A stretch of 64,000 nt of DNA from Virgibacillus oceani (GCF_014638995.1 NZ_BMFR01000010.1:62001-126000); one strand, 5' to 3'; shown: positions 7,748 through 16,281, counted from the first letter of the stretch. Notes: a model not told the origin generated them from the letters alone. Program-made: numbers and translations.

Positions 7748-7776
7748 TTGACTTTGGCAACAAAATATACGATAAT
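7748..7776 (+). promoter_or_regulatory. Promoter of the MarR-GNAT fusion gene
   Basis: TTGACT (7748-7753), 17-base spacer, GATAAT (7771-7776). The SD AAGGAGG follows 18 bases later. Confidence 0.7.
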
Positions 7777-7801
7777 AGCAATTAAATAAGGAGGCATTTA
7801 T

Positions 7802-8731
7802 ATGTCAATAAATACTTTTGAAGATCAAGTTAAGGCTATTCGTCATTTCAATCGCTTTCTCACCAGACAAATTGGCGTGCTAAGAGAAGGATTGCTCCAC
7901 AGTCCCTATTCACTTGCTGAATCCCGTATCATTTTTGAACTCGCAAACCATGAAAGTTTGACATCTTCAGACCTTATGAATGAATTAGGGCTTGATGCAG
8001 GATACCTGAGCAGGATTGTAACGGGTCTTGAAGATAAAGGACTAGTGGAGAAAACTCGTGCAGAGAAAGATGGTCGTCAGCGTCTTCTCTGTCTTACTTC
8101 CAAGGGCAAAGATGCTTTTGAATTGCTCGATAACCGTTCCCGTGATGAAGTAACCGAAATGCTTAATGATCTATCTGTAAGGGATCAACAACGGCTTTTT
8201 ACGTCCATGAAAAACATTGAGGAAGTTTTTAGTAAAGGCTTTAAATATTCAGAACCCTACGTTTTACGCCCTCATGAACCGGGCGACATGGGGTGGGTCA
8301 CACATCGTCACGGTGTTCTATACTCCAAGGAATATAATTGGGATGAGCGTTTTGAAGCGCTTGTTGCACAAATCGTATCGGATTTTGTAAATAACTACAA
8401 TCCGAAAAAAGAACGGTGTTGGATCGCGGAGATGGATGGTGAAATTGTCGGATCAGTCTTTGTTGTACAGGAGAGTGAAAAGATTGCGAAACTACGACTG
8501 CTTCTTGTCGAACCGAAAGCGCGGGGGCTTGGTCTTGGGACCCGTCTTGTTGAAGAATGTATTCGTTTTTCAAGACGAAATGGTTATGAAAAGCTTGTAC
8601 TTTGGACTAATAGTGTGCTTGGGGCGGCTCGTCATACCTATAAGAAGTTGGGATTTGAACTAGTTGGTGAGGAAAAACATCACAGCTTTGGTCATGACCT
8701 CAATGGCGAGACTTGGGAGCTATTATTATGA
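7802..8731 (+). CDS. Fused MarR-family regulator and GNAT acetyltransferase
   Basis: 309 residues in two domains. Residues about 10-145 are a winged helix of the MarR type (LAESRIIFELANHESLTSSD, then GLDAGYLSRIVTGLEDKGLV and the wing EKTRAEKDGRQRLLCLT). Residues about 155-309 are a GNAT domain with LLLVEPKARGLGLGTRLVEE (acetyl-CoA loop) and ARHTYKKLGFELVGEEKHHS. Such MarR-GNAT fusions are known in bacteria; the enzyme half may modify the regulator's ligand or a drug. The SD AAGGAGG and a good promoter lie directly upstream. The gene is single and no direct target gene is evident. Confidence 0.9.
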   Translation: MSINTFEDQVKAIRHFNRFLTRQIGVLREGLLHSPYSLAESRIIFELANHESLTSSDLMNELGLDAGYLSRIVTGLEDKGLVEKTRAEKDGRQRLLCLTSKGKDAFELLDNRSRDEVTEMLNDLSVRDQQRLFTSMKNIEEVFSKGFKYSEPYVLRPHEPGDMGWVTHRHGVLYSKEYNWDERFEALVAQIVSDFVNNYNPKKERCWIAEMDGEIVGSVFVVQESEKIAKLRLLLVEPKARGLGLGTRLVEECIRFSRRNGYEKLVLWTNSVLGAARHTYKKLGFELVGEEKHHSFGHDLNGETWELLL

Positions 8732-8871
8732 ATCAATTTCTCACAAGTGATTCTAAAGAGAAATTATGACAGCCCTTACGCCCCATGACGAATTCACAAT
8801 TAAATCCTTATACATCCAATTCAAGGTATAATTGGAATATGTAACGTGGATACTGCATTTCATATCCTGGA

Positions 8872-9336
8872 ATGGGGCAGCAGGAAGGATTGGTACTCTG
8901 TTATTTTCAGTATGCTTTAGAACAAACAAGGCTGGTTGTCACAGAGAATCAGAAAAAGGAGACCAATATAGATACACTACGGAATTTTTTGACATACTGG
9001 TCGACTAAAAATGGTGATGCTGCTTCCTTAATGAGTATGATAGGCATTTATTTAGAAGGTGTACAGGACAAGGAGTTGCATGCAATCTCGAAGGAAAGAA
9101 GTTCACTTATCGACAATGAGGTACAAAGGATTCTTCAAGCTAGTATGGACAAGGGTGAGATTGCGAGAATGAATGTGAAAGAAACATCCTTTTTGCTGCA
9201 ATCTTCCGTATTGGGAGCTGTGATGCTTTGGCTGCACAACCAAGATAAAACGCTAAAGGTACTCATTGAACTTTGCATTGGTCGGGTTATCGGGATTGGC
9301 CATGGAAAGGAAGTGATCATAGAAGATGCTAGGTAA
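8872..9336 (+). pseudogene. TetR-family regulator lacking its DNA-binding domain
   Basis: 154 residues matching only the C-terminal ligand domain of a TetR regulator. The first residues, MGQQEGLVLCYFQYALEQTR, correspond to the segment that normally follows the HTH (Y-H-F-x-S-K-E-x-L), here degenerate, and the expected 40-residue HTH is absent upstream. No SD precedes the ATG at 8872. The product, if made, cannot bind DNA. Its end overlaps the start of the hydrolase gene by 11 bases, so the pair was probably a regulator-enzyme operon whose regulator has decayed. Confidence 0.65.
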
Positions 9337-10186
9337 CTCATGCGAAATAAATTCGTTTGAACTGAATATAAACAAGATAAACATTCGATGTTACACAGCT
9401 GGGGAAACTGGACTACCTGTTATTCTTCTCCATGGGGCAGGTGTTGACTCGGCCGATATCTCCTGGAGTGAGGTAATAGGACCTTTATCGGAAACGCACC
9501 GTGTATTTGCGCCTGATTTACCCGGGTATGGAGCAAGCGATAAACCAGAAATAGAATATTCACTTCCGTTTTATATGGATTTTTTGAAACAATTCATGGT
9601 TACACTAAATTTAGATCAAGCTAGTTTGATTGGTTTGTCACTAGGTGGTGGGATATCTTTTGGATTCGCGCTTGAATATCCATTACAAGTGGACAATTTG
9701 ATATTGGTAGATGCGTGGGGCCTATTCAGGATACTCCCATATCACCGTCTATCCTATTGGTATACAAAGTCGTTCTTCAATGAATTATCGTATAAATGGT
9801 CTGGGAAAAGCAGGAGGTTTGTGAAATGGACGCTTCTAAATAGATTGTTTGGTAATCCGGACAACCTTTCAGAAGAACTCGTAGATGAAGTGTACGAGAT
9901 TTTAAAGGCTCCTGATGCAGGGAAAGCATTCATTTCATTTCAGAGAAGTGAAATTACAAAAACAGGTCTTCGTACGAATTTGGCGGGAAGATTTGCTGAA
10001 TTAAAAATCCCAACATTAATCGTTCATGGTACTGATGATACGAGTGTTCCTGTCAGATATGCGAAAGATGCGCATAAAAATATACAAGGATCAGAGATTT
10101 ATCTGATGGAAGGGTGCAAACATTGGCCACAAAAAGAGAGACCAGAGGAATTTACTGAAGCTATAACAAAATTTTTGCTGAAATAG
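9326..10186 (+). CDS. Alpha/beta hydrolase
   Basis: 286 residues with the complete hydrolase triad: the oxyanion-loop HGAG near residue 32, nucleophile elbow GLSLGG (Ser about 109), acid in HGTDDTSVP, and the terminal His in GCKHWPQKERPEEF. PGYG-SDKPE and the lid region are typical of the esterase/MhpC-type branch. No signal peptide, so it is cytoplasmic. Its start overlaps the end of the truncated TetR frame; translation may be coupled to it. Substrate unknown. Confidence 0.85.
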   Translation: MLGNSCEINSFELNINKINIRCYTAGETGLPVILLHGAGVDSADISWSEVIGPLSETHRVFAPDLPGYGASDKPEIEYSLPFYMDFLKQFMVTLNLDQASLIGLSLGGGISFGFALEYPLQVDNLILVDAWGLFRILPYHRLSYWYTKSFFNELSYKWSGKSRRFVKWTLLNRLFGNPDNLSEELVDEVYEILKAPDAGKAFISFQRSEITKTGLRTNLAGRFAELKIPTLIVHGTDDTSVPVRYAKDAHKNIQGSEIYLMEGCKHWPQKERPEEFTEAITKFLLK

Positions 10187-10459
10187 AATGAGCTAATTCT
10201 TTCGGTTTTCCAATTTCGTTTTGTCGAATAAAGCAGTATCCTTGGAGATTATCCCGATATATATGCTATAAACACTTTCATCATAACATTTTTCATTACC
10301 CTGGTGTCAAAATTAAATAGAATAATGCCTTACATAAAGTTGGAGTCTTTATATTTGGTTGAAAAATGAACTTATCAGCTAAACGTGGATGCGATTAATT
10401 TCAGCAGCACTTCATTCACATATCGGATTCAACTAATCCAAAAAGGGGAAAAGGGGAGA
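10187..10459. other. Intergenic region without recognised feature
   Basis: No convincing gene, terminator or repeat was found in this AT-rich stretch. Confidence 0.4.
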
Positions 10460-11011
10460 ATGGTGCAGAAATTTAACGATATAAATACTATTGAAATTGG
10501 TAAAGAGCTTGTCCACCCTGACGGAAGAACGGTAACTTTTTTAAAAAAGGGGCAGGATGAAGATGGAGATTATATTACATTAAGGCATCGAATGACACAG
10601 CAGGGAGCGATTAATGGACCGCATTCGCATCCAATTTTGAAAGAAACGTTTAGGATTATGGAGGGAAGAATGCGTTTTATAGTGGATGGACAGGAAATTA
10701 CGCTTTCGGAAGGTGAAGAAATAACCGTACACCCTGAACAAGTTCATCAATTTTGGAATATAAGCAAAGGAAATTTGGTGGCTATCCACGAAATTCGCCC
10801 ACCAGGACGACATTGGAAAATGTTTGTCCTGATGCACAAATTAGAGTGTGAAGGCAAACTAGCCAAAAACGGAATGCCACGAAATCCTCTTTGGCTTGGA
10901 GTAGCATGGGATTGTATTGATGGTTATCTTGATGGCCCGCCACGATTTATCCAGAAGCTTGTACTCGGGGGATTGGCGAAATTAGCTGGAAAGCTTGGCT
11001 ATAAAATATAA
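10460..11011 (+). CDS. Cupin-domain protein
   Basis: 183 residues from the ATG at 10460. That start is preferred over an upstream in-frame GTG because AAAAGGGG (10441-10448) precedes it by 11 bases. The cupin motif 1 is G-x5-H-x-H with NGPHSHPILKETFRIMEGRM, and motif 2 is GEEITVHPEQVHQFWN. The C-terminal third (GPPRFIQKLVLGGLAKLAGK) is hydrophobic and glycine-rich. The metal-binding residues are present, so an enzyme or small-molecule sensor is likely, but no substrate can be assigned. It stands alone. Confidence 0.8.
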   Translation: MVQKFNDINTIEIGKELVHPDGRTVTFLKKGQDEDGDYITLRHRMTQQGAINGPHSHPILKETFRIMEGRMRFIVDGQEITLSEGEEITVHPEQVHQFWNISKGNLVAIHEIRPPGRHWKMFVLMHKLECEGKLAKNGMPRNPLWLGVAWDCIDGYLDGPPRFIQKLVLGGLAKLAGKLGYKI

Positions 11012-11101
11012 GGAGCAATAGCCAAATAAAAACTAGCATTCATAACATCAAGTTCGACACCATGCCCAATAACATCACGTTTATGAGGCAGACATCGTAA
11101 G

Positions 11102-11245
11102 TTGGGGGAATGGATCAAAGTTGTAACATTTGAAAATGGGGACTTACGTGATCCAAATGTGATAAAGCAAATAATTGATAACCTTTCACAAGAGAATTTT
11201 CACTCAATTAGAGTGTGTTTAATAAATAACTTAAAAATATTTCTA
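11102..11245 (+). pseudogene. Relic of the 3' end of a Nudix hydrolase gene
   Basis: The frame encodes WIKVVTFENGDLRDPNVIKQ followed by IIDNLSQENFHSIRV. This matches the last 45 residues of the intact Nudix protein at 36932-37390 (DLRDSNVIKQITDNL), and the DNA similarity continues for some bases after the stop of the intact gene. The catalytic Nudix box is absent and a one-base insertion near 11215 shifts the frame. Confidence 0.75.
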
Positions 11246-11381
11246 ATTGAGTTAACGGTCAGTAAAACAAAACGGAAGAAACTCAAAAATGGGGTTTCCT
11301 ATCATTTTTATGCATTATCAACATTAAGATTTAACACCGCATAAAATTTAAACAAAACTTTGATCAAAGGGGTTATTAAAT

Positions 11382-11564
11382 ATGTCTAAAGATGTTATTG
11401 CCATAGTTGCTATAGTTTCTGCTGTGATATGGATTGCGGTATCTCGTGAGGCTGTAAAACCTTCAAAAGAGATACATTGGCGTAAAATGGTAATATTATT
11501 GTCTGCAGGATCCTTATCTGCATTCGTTATAACCATTTCGCTTTTTCAAGGTCTGCCGTTTTAG
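11382..11564 (+). CDS. Small two-helix membrane protein, unknown function
   Basis: 60 residues with two hydrophobic segments (about 4-20 and 36-54) separated by a charged stretch with KPSKEIHWRK. An SD (AAAGGGG) lies a suitable distance before the ATG. No family was recognised. It is in the same direction as the GNAT gene 50 bases downstream. Confidence 0.55.
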   Translation: MSKDVIAIVAIVSAVIWIAVSREAVKPSKEIHWRKMVILLSAGSLSAFVITISLFQGLPF

Positions 11565-11614
11565 TTCCGTCTGAAACGGGGCATATGTTGAACATATGAA
11601 TTGGAGGATTTTCT

Positions 11615-12334
11615 ATGGGGGGAAAAATAGAGTTAAAAAAAGCTGTTGATTTTTTTGTACGTGGTGAGTTTTTCTGCAGCCGCCGACCAGCGAGCCAAAT
11701 ATATGATTACGATTCAATAAAACATCTTGCATTTGGTACAACTGTTGCTGGCCGAACGGATGAGTTTTTCGTTTATAATGCAAATCCTGCTCCCGTTATG
11801 GAAACGATAAATAAACAAGGCGCCAAAAAAGACTATTGGCTTACTGTGTTTTCTGATGAAAAGCCGTATCGTTATGATGCGTGGGGATATACCGTAAAAA
11901 GTACCGATTTCCTTATGAGTTTAAATCTGGATAGCTGGACGTTTGAAATAGAAAATAAGATTATAAAGCATGTCAAAACCGAGGAAGAAGCTCGGCGCAT
12001 CAATCAATTTTTCGATAAGACTGTGATCGATCTTACAAAATTAGATGATCCAAATCTGCATTATTACGTTGGTGAGGAAAATGGGCATCCGGTATCTCAT
12101 GGAAGCTATTTCCTATTGGATAATACGGTATGTTTTCTAGATAATGTATTTACCTCAAAAATTCATAGGCGCAAAGGAATGGCTGAAGCACTTTGCCGAA
12201 AAATGCTTATGGATGCCAAACAGGAAGGCGCTGTCAGGAGTGTACTCGCTTCCAGTCAGATGGGGCATTCCTTATACCTGAACTTGGGTTATCAGGATAT
12301 ATCAAAAATGTGGGTGTTTGAGAAGCAATCCTAA
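11615..12334 (+). CDS. GNAT family N-acetyltransferase
   Basis: 239 residues. The C-terminal half holds the GNAT core: GSYFLLDNTVCFLDNVFTSK, then HRRKGMAEALCRKML (acetyl-CoA loop R-R-K-G-M-A) and SLYLNLGYQDI at the end. The N-terminal 100 residues form an additional domain. SD TTGGAGGA is well placed. It is followed by a strong terminator at 12411-12452, so it ends a short unit that may include the small membrane protein. Substrate unknown. Confidence 0.8.
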   Translation: MGGKIELKKAVDFFVRGEFFCSRRPASQIYDYDSIKHLAFGTTVAGRTDEFFVYNANPAPVMETINKQGAKKDYWLTVFSDEKPYRYDAWGYTVKSTDFLMSLNLDSWTFEIENKIIKHVKTEEEARRINQFFDKTVIDLTKLDDPNLHYYVGEENGHPVSHGSYFLLDNTVCFLDNVFTSKIHRRKGMAEALCRKMLMDAKQEGAVRSVLASSQMGHSLYLNLGYQDISKMWVFEKQS

Positions 12335-12410
12335 ACAAAAGGGTATGACTATTTAATTAGAATCTTGCCAATATCGTTCAAAGGTTCGTTTAATTGAATA
12401 AGATGAACAC

Positions 12411-12452
12411 AAAAAGTCGATTTTCCTTGCATTAATGGAAATCGACTTTTTT
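12411..12452. terminator. Strong bidirectional terminator
   Basis: AAAAAGTCGATTTTCC pairs with GGAAATCGACTTTTTT around a ten-base loop, with A-run and T-run on either side. Confidence 0.9.
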
Positions 12453-12517
12453 GGATTAAAATTTTGCCTGATTATTAAGGTTTTACATCAAGTTCCTTCG
12501 AGATAGTAAAAAAGCTA

Positions 12518-12576
12518 TTGACTATTCAGTTGAACTGTATTACATTAATATTAAGTCAAACTATATAGTCAAACTG
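12518..12576 (+). promoter_or_regulatory. Promoter and likely PadR operator
   Basis: TTGACT (12518-12523) is followed after 17 bases by TACATT. Downstream, GTCAAACT occurs twice (12555-12562 and 12568-12575) around ATATA; the central ACTATATAGT is palindromic. PadR regulators commonly repress their own operon through such elements. Confidence 0.5.
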
Positions 12577-12592
12577 AATAAAGGGTGAGAAT

Positions 12593-12910
12593 ATGAAACA
12601 TAAATTATTGCCGTTGTCTGAAACCATGCATTATATTTTATTAGCCTTACGTGAGCCACTCCACGGCTATGCGGTAATGCAGAAGATAGAACAAATAAGT
12701 AATGGTACTGTTATTTTAGCGGCAGGTACATTATACGGTGCGATTGAAAACTTGAATAAACATGGTTGGATTGAACCTGTTGGTAATTCTGGCAGGAGAA
12801 AAATTTATAGGATAACTGCGAAAGGAAGCGCCATTTTAAAAATGGAACAAGAAAGGCTATTGCATATTTTATCTTTGTACGGAGGGGATGATTTAAATGA
12901 AGATGTTTAA
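12593..12910 (+). CDS. PadR-family transcriptional regulator
   Basis: 105 residues, the normal size for a short PadR protein. It shows LREPLHGYAVMQKIEQ (helix 1-2), GTLYGAIENLNKHGWIE (recognition helix) and the wing GRRKIYRITAKGSAIL. PadR proteins are winged-helix repressors that respond to small toxic compounds. The gene overlaps the next one by 14 bases; PadR followed by a DUF2812 protein is a recurrent gene pair. SD GGGTGAG precedes the ATG. Confidence 0.9.
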   Translation: MKHKLLPLSETMHYILLALREPLHGYAVMQKIEQISNGTVILAAGTLYGAIENLNKHGWIEPVGNSGRRKIYRITAKGSAILKMEQERLLHILSLYGGDDLNEDV

Positions 12911-13466
12911 CCTGTCTTTTGATATTGAAAAAGAAGAACAATGGCTGAACGAGCAGCTGCAAAAGGGCTATCGCTGTACAACTATTAGTGGATTGGGGAT
13001 ATATACGTTTGAAAAAACGGACAATAGATATGTGATGCGGCTAGATTATCAGGATTATTTACCAAGGAATAAATTCAAGGAATACAAAGCGATCTATGAG
13101 GATTTTGGTTGGAGCCACATAAATGGGCACCGGCTGGGTGGTAGACAGTATTGGCAAAAAGAAGCTGATGGTCAAAACGAAATCTTTTCGGACCGCCAAT
13201 CAACGGGTAATTATTATAAGAGATTAATGGGTTATTCATTTTGGCTGGGTATGCTGTGTTTGTTTTTTTCTTTTTCGATTTATAAGGATTCGGGTTTATA
13301 TTTAACTGAGGGTCTTTGGAATATGAAAGGTTCCTTGTTTTGGAAGGCACTTTTATTTGAAACACCATTTGCCCTTTTGAGATTTCTTCCTGTACTTATG
13401 GCTGTTTTCTTTGGTACCAGTTACTATAGAGCCTATCGAAAGTATTCCATTTTAAAAGCAAAATAA
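12897..13466 (+). CDS. DUF2812 membrane protein
   Basis: 189 residues. The soluble N-terminal part (EKEEQWLNEQLQKGY, YTFEKTD, YVMRLDYQDY) is typical of DUF2812, and two hydrophobic segments follow (about 118-135 and 158-178). It starts inside the PadR gene with its own SD (GGAGGGGATG), so it is co-transcribed and probably regulated with PadR. The family's biochemical role is unknown; PadR linkage suggests a membrane stress or export-related function, which is inference. Confidence 0.8.
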   Translation: MKMFNLSFDIEKEEQWLNEQLQKGYRCTTISGLGIYTFEKTDNRYVMRLDYQDYLPRNKFKEYKAIYEDFGWSHINGHRLGGRQYWQKEADGQNEIFSDRQSTGNYYKRLMGYSFWLGMLCLFFSFSIYKDSGLYLTEGLWNMKGSLFWKALLFETPFALLRFLPVLMAVFFGTSYYRAYRKYSILKAK

Positions 13467-13561
13467 TATGCCAGGCCATAGAAGTAATGGAGAATAATGT
13501 ATATACAGCAATCTGACCATTTAATGGAATAGCTGATAATGGTAAGAATGGGGGAAGAACG

Positions 13562-14020
13562 ATGACAGTAATATTAAAAACAATGAGTTCAGATGAATTT
13601 CAACGATATCTGGATTATGCAATTGAGAACTTTGCAAACGGACAAATTACTTCTGGAAATTGGAAGCAAGAAGGAGCAATTAATAGGGCGGCGGAGGAAC
13701 ACAAACGTTTACTTCCTGACGGGCAGAATACCGATAACAATTATTTATTTACAATTCTTGATGGAGACCTAAAAGTTGGAATGGTATGGCTAGCAAAAAA
13801 AGATGATAATAAGGGGGTTATTTATGATATTAACATTTGGAAAGACAATCAAGGCAAAGGTTATGGAAAACAAGCAATGAAGCAGGTTGAAATTATAGCC
13901 AAAGAGATTGGAGTGAAAATGATACGACTTCATGTCTTTGGTCATAACAAAGTGGCAAGGGGTTTATATGAACAACTAGGATACGTTGAAACAAATATAA
14001 AAATGGAAAAGTTATTATAG
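13562..14020 (+). CDS. GNAT family N-acetyltransferase
   Basis: 152 residues, close to the minimal GNAT size. It has VIYDINIWKDNQGKGYGKQA (Q-G-K-G-Y-G acetyl-CoA loop) and LHVFGHNKVARGLYEQLGYV (N-K-x-A-x-x-L-Y-E-x-L-G-Y). The sequence resembles general acetyltransferases acting on amines. A weak SD (GGGGGAAGA) lies before the ATG. It is followed by a dispersed hairpin repeat and a terminator. Confidence 0.85.
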   Translation: MTVILKTMSSDEFQRYLDYAIENFANGQITSGNWKQEGAINRAAEEHKRLLPDGQNTDNNYLFTILDGDLKVGMVWLAKKDDNKGVIYDINIWKDNQGKGYGKQAMKQVEIIAKEIGVKMIRLHVFGHNKVARGLYEQLGYVETNIKMEKLL

Positions 14021-14034
14021 GTTATTACAGAATA

Positions 14035-14064
14035 GGGCGCGAATCTTTAATAAGGATTGACGCC
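14035..14064. repeat. Dispersed GGGCGC hairpin repeat, copy 1
   Basis: GGGCGCGAATC...AATAAGGATTGACGCC: outer arms GGCG/CGCC and inner AATC/GATT with a loop between; matches the family seen at 34887, 36106, 54866 and 61355. Confidence 0.65.
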
Positions 14065-14078
14065 ATTATTGCACAAAT

Positions 14079-14096
14079 GGGACATTTTGCGGAATA
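14079..14096 (+). repeat. 18-base repeat GGGACATTTTGCGGAATA, copy 1
   Basis: The same 18 bases occur at 16203-16220. Both copies follow a GNAT gene and a GGGCGC repeat. Confidence 0.7.
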
Positions 14097-14168
14097 GGCA
14101 GGAGTCTTTAATTGAAATTATATGCGAATTCCTATTAACACAAAATATATACATCTATTAATTTGCTA

Positions 14169-14203
14169 AAGAATCCATTTTCTCAAAATGGATTCTTTTA
14201 TTT
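14169..14203 (+). terminator. Intrinsic terminator
   Basis: AAGAATCCATTTT (14169-14181) pairs perfectly with AAAATGGATTCTT (14185-14197) around CTC and is followed by TTATTTT. Confidence 0.85.
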
Positions 14204-14521
14204 TACGTAAAACAGTAGACTTTACTGAAATTTTGTTTCAAAGCCCGCCTCAACAAAAAATCATTGATGCATTGTCAAAAAACTGAATACATGATGAGAA
14301 AAATTGTAACCATTTATTTATTTTTGAAAAGAGGTTGGGTCTATCATTTATATATCCTCCCTTCGATATAGCAAAGCATATACCTATACTTATGTATGTT
14401 CAAAAAGATACCCTTACAAAACTGTAAGACAAATGTCATCTAGTTAGATGGATAGGAATGAATGTGTCTCCTATAATGAAATCAACAGCAAGTTATTAAT
14501 TACTTAGGAGGGGAAGTTAGA

Positions 14522-14629
14522 ATGAAAAAAGCCATTGAAATCATTGCAGCTGTTGTCAGAGTTTTGGTTGATGGCAAGCAGGTGACAAATCAATTAAACA
14601 ATCAAGAGGTACCTCATTCGGCGATTTAG
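14522..14629 (+). CDS. Small 35-residue protein, unknown
   Basis: Begins MKKAIEIIAAVVRVLVDGKQ and ends near PHSAI. A very strong SD (AGGAGGGG) lies at a good distance and a TATAAT (14472-14477) is upstream, so it is probably translated. The first 16 residues form a hydrophobic or amphipathic helix. It lies 45 bases before a lipoprotein gene and may share its transcript. No family recognised. Confidence 0.5.
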   Translation: MKKAIEIIAAVVRVLVDGKQVTNQLNNQEVPHSAI

Positions 14630-14674
14630 CTGGATGATTTCTATATAAATAATAAGAAAAAGGAGTATATACGA

Positions 14675-15271
14675 ATGAAAAAATTATTAAGTGTTTGTTT
14701 CATAGCAGTTATTGCAGGATCATTGATAACGGGATGCAGCGCAATTAACACAATTAAGGATACGTTTGCCAAGGCTAATGGGGTTATTTTATTTGGGAGT
14801 CAGAACCAAATCAAGGAAGCTTTTAAGCAAGAAGATGAAGATATTGAAGAAAAAGATAAATATACAATTAAGGTTGCAGAAGACGGAGATCAAAAAATCA
14901 TGATTTTAGATGAAAAAACCGCAAAAGAACTTGTGGAAAAAGAATTGCTTAAGGAAGTTAAAAATGATTCCGACACAGAACCGATAGCATCATTACCTGA
15001 AGTGAAAGAGGGGAATGGCGTGCTTTTTGCAAAACAGCAGGACAAGGAGGTCAATCTTGATGGAAAGCAAGTAGAGGTAACTTATGAAGGAAATAAAATT
15101 ATCGGAGATGGAAGGAGCTACGTTGATGCGTTTATAATTGTAGATGGTACTGATTTTTCTACAATGAAGGGGACAGAAAAAACAATGGGTATTATTAAAT
15201 ACGATAAAGACCCAAGTAAAAAATTAGACGAATTCGATGTTGAACAAGTTCAGCTCGTAAAAATAAAATGA
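14675..15271 (+). CDS. Lipoprotein of unknown function
   Basis: 198 residues with a lipoprotein signal peptide: MKKLL, hydrophobic core, lipobox LITGC (Cys 21). The mature part is rich in charged residues (KEAFKQEDEDIEEKDKY) and has a beta-rich C-terminal half (EVTYEGNKIIGDGRSYVDAF). It would be anchored on the outer face of the membrane. It resembles small lipoproteins of Bacillus, possibly the BA_5634-type group, but this is not certain. The SD AAAAAGGAG is well placed. Paired with the 35-residue frame upstream. Confidence 0.75.
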   Translation: MKKLLSVCFIAVIAGSLITGCSAINTIKDTFAKANGVILFGSQNQIKEAFKQEDEDIEEKDKYTIKVAEDGDQKIMILDEKTAKELVEKELLKEVKNDSDTEPIASLPEVKEGNGVLFAKQQDKEVNLDGKQVEVTYEGNKIIGDGRSYVDAFIIVDGTDFSTMKGTEKTMGIIKYDKDPSKKLDEFDVEQVQLVKIK

Positions 15272-15484
15272 TAATTATAACAGGGTCAGTTCTTTTTAAA
15301 TGGACTGGCCATTTCGTTGAATTATAGAAAGATGGCCCATTATGGTATACTAATGAAAAATTATGTTCAGGATAGCAGCGATCGTTCGTTGGAGGTTAAT
15401 TTGATTAGGAAATGTTGCTGTTTGGAAAGAAACCAGAGCGATTACGGTGGGAAATTATACTTCATGAAAGGGGGATATTGCTCC

Positions 15485-15976
15485 ATGGAGATAAATATGA
15501 GAATTAGAGAATTTCAGGGTCCAGATGTTGATCAGGTTGTTTGTTTATTTTATGATACAGTACATTCGGTAAACGCAGTAGATTATTCAACGGAACAACT
15601 TAATGCTTGGGCACCAAAAAAAGGGATAGAGGAAAAATTAGAAAGCTGGAATAAGTCTTTAAGCAATAATGTCACTTATGTTGCTGAAATAAACGGTGAA
15701 ATTGTCGGTTTTAGTGATATGACACATAAAGGGTACCTGGATAGACTTTACACTCATAAGGATTTTCAGAGACAAGGAGTTGCAACGGCTTTAGTAAATA
15801 AGCTTGAGTCCGTAGCAAGGAAAATTAAACTTACGGAAATTAATACAGAAGCAAGTGTGACAGCTAAACCATTTTTTGAGCATCGTGGGTACCAGATAAT
15901 TAGGTCCCAAAACGTAGAACGAAAGGGGATTATATTAAACAACTATCAAATGTCGAAAAAGTTGGTTGCCGAGTAA
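15485..15976 (+). CDS. GNAT family N-acetyltransferase
   Basis: 163 residues from the ATG at 15485. An in-frame start 168 bases upstream exists, but GAAAGGGGGAT just before 15485 and the start of the domain there (MRIREFQGPDVDQVVCLFYD) favour the shorter protein. The acetyl-CoA loop is LYTHKDFQRQGVATALVNKL (Q-R-Q-G-V-A) and the end has AKPFFEHRGYQIIRSQNVER, typical of the YafP/ElaA-like branch. Substrate unknown. Confidence 0.85.
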   Translation: MEINMRIREFQGPDVDQVVCLFYDTVHSVNAVDYSTEQLNAWAPKKGIEEKLESWNKSLSNNVTYVAEINGEIVGFSDMTHKGYLDRLYTHKDFQRQGVATALVNKLESVARKIKLTEINTEASVTAKPFFEHRGYQIIRSQNVERKGIILNNYQMSKKLVAE

Positions 15977-16004
15977 TTATAGTTAGTTGTGGTATATCGG
16001 AATA

Positions 16005-16033
16005 GGGCGCTATTGTTTAGAATCAAACAGTGG
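16005..16033. repeat. Dispersed GGGCGC repeat, degenerate copy 2
   Basis: AATAGGGCGC is identical to the left end of the copy at 14031; the right part (TGTTTagaatcAAACA) forms its own small hairpin but lacks the GCGCC arm. Confidence 0.45.
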
Positions 16034-16202
16034 GGAGATACCTGCTGTTGTTTGTCAAATTTTGTTATTTATGTTGAGTGAAAATAAAGTCGTTTAAAAA
16101 TCACTGTTGAGCTTTGAGATTAGGTTGGATTATTATTACTAAAGTTCGGTAACCTATTAAAAGTTTTGATACAATTACGTTAATAGCCAAATTATAACAA
16201 TC

Positions 16203-16220
16203 GGGACATTTTGCGGAATA
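16203..16220 (+). repeat. 18-base repeat GGGACATTTTGCGGAATA, copy 2
   Basis: Identical to 14079-14096. Confidence 0.7.
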
Positions 16221-16281
16221 ACTTATTGTAATGGAGTTTTGAAGCAATTGGGTTTTTTTATTTATTTTAAGTAAAAACAAA

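Larger units (their letters stand above)
14021..14521. other. Intergenic region with repeats and a terminator
   Basis: Holds a GGGCGC hairpin repeat (14035-14064), an 18-base repeat (14079-14096), a terminator (14169-14203), and a TATAAT at 14472-14477 that may serve the small frame at 14522. Nothing else was recognised. Confidence 0.6.
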
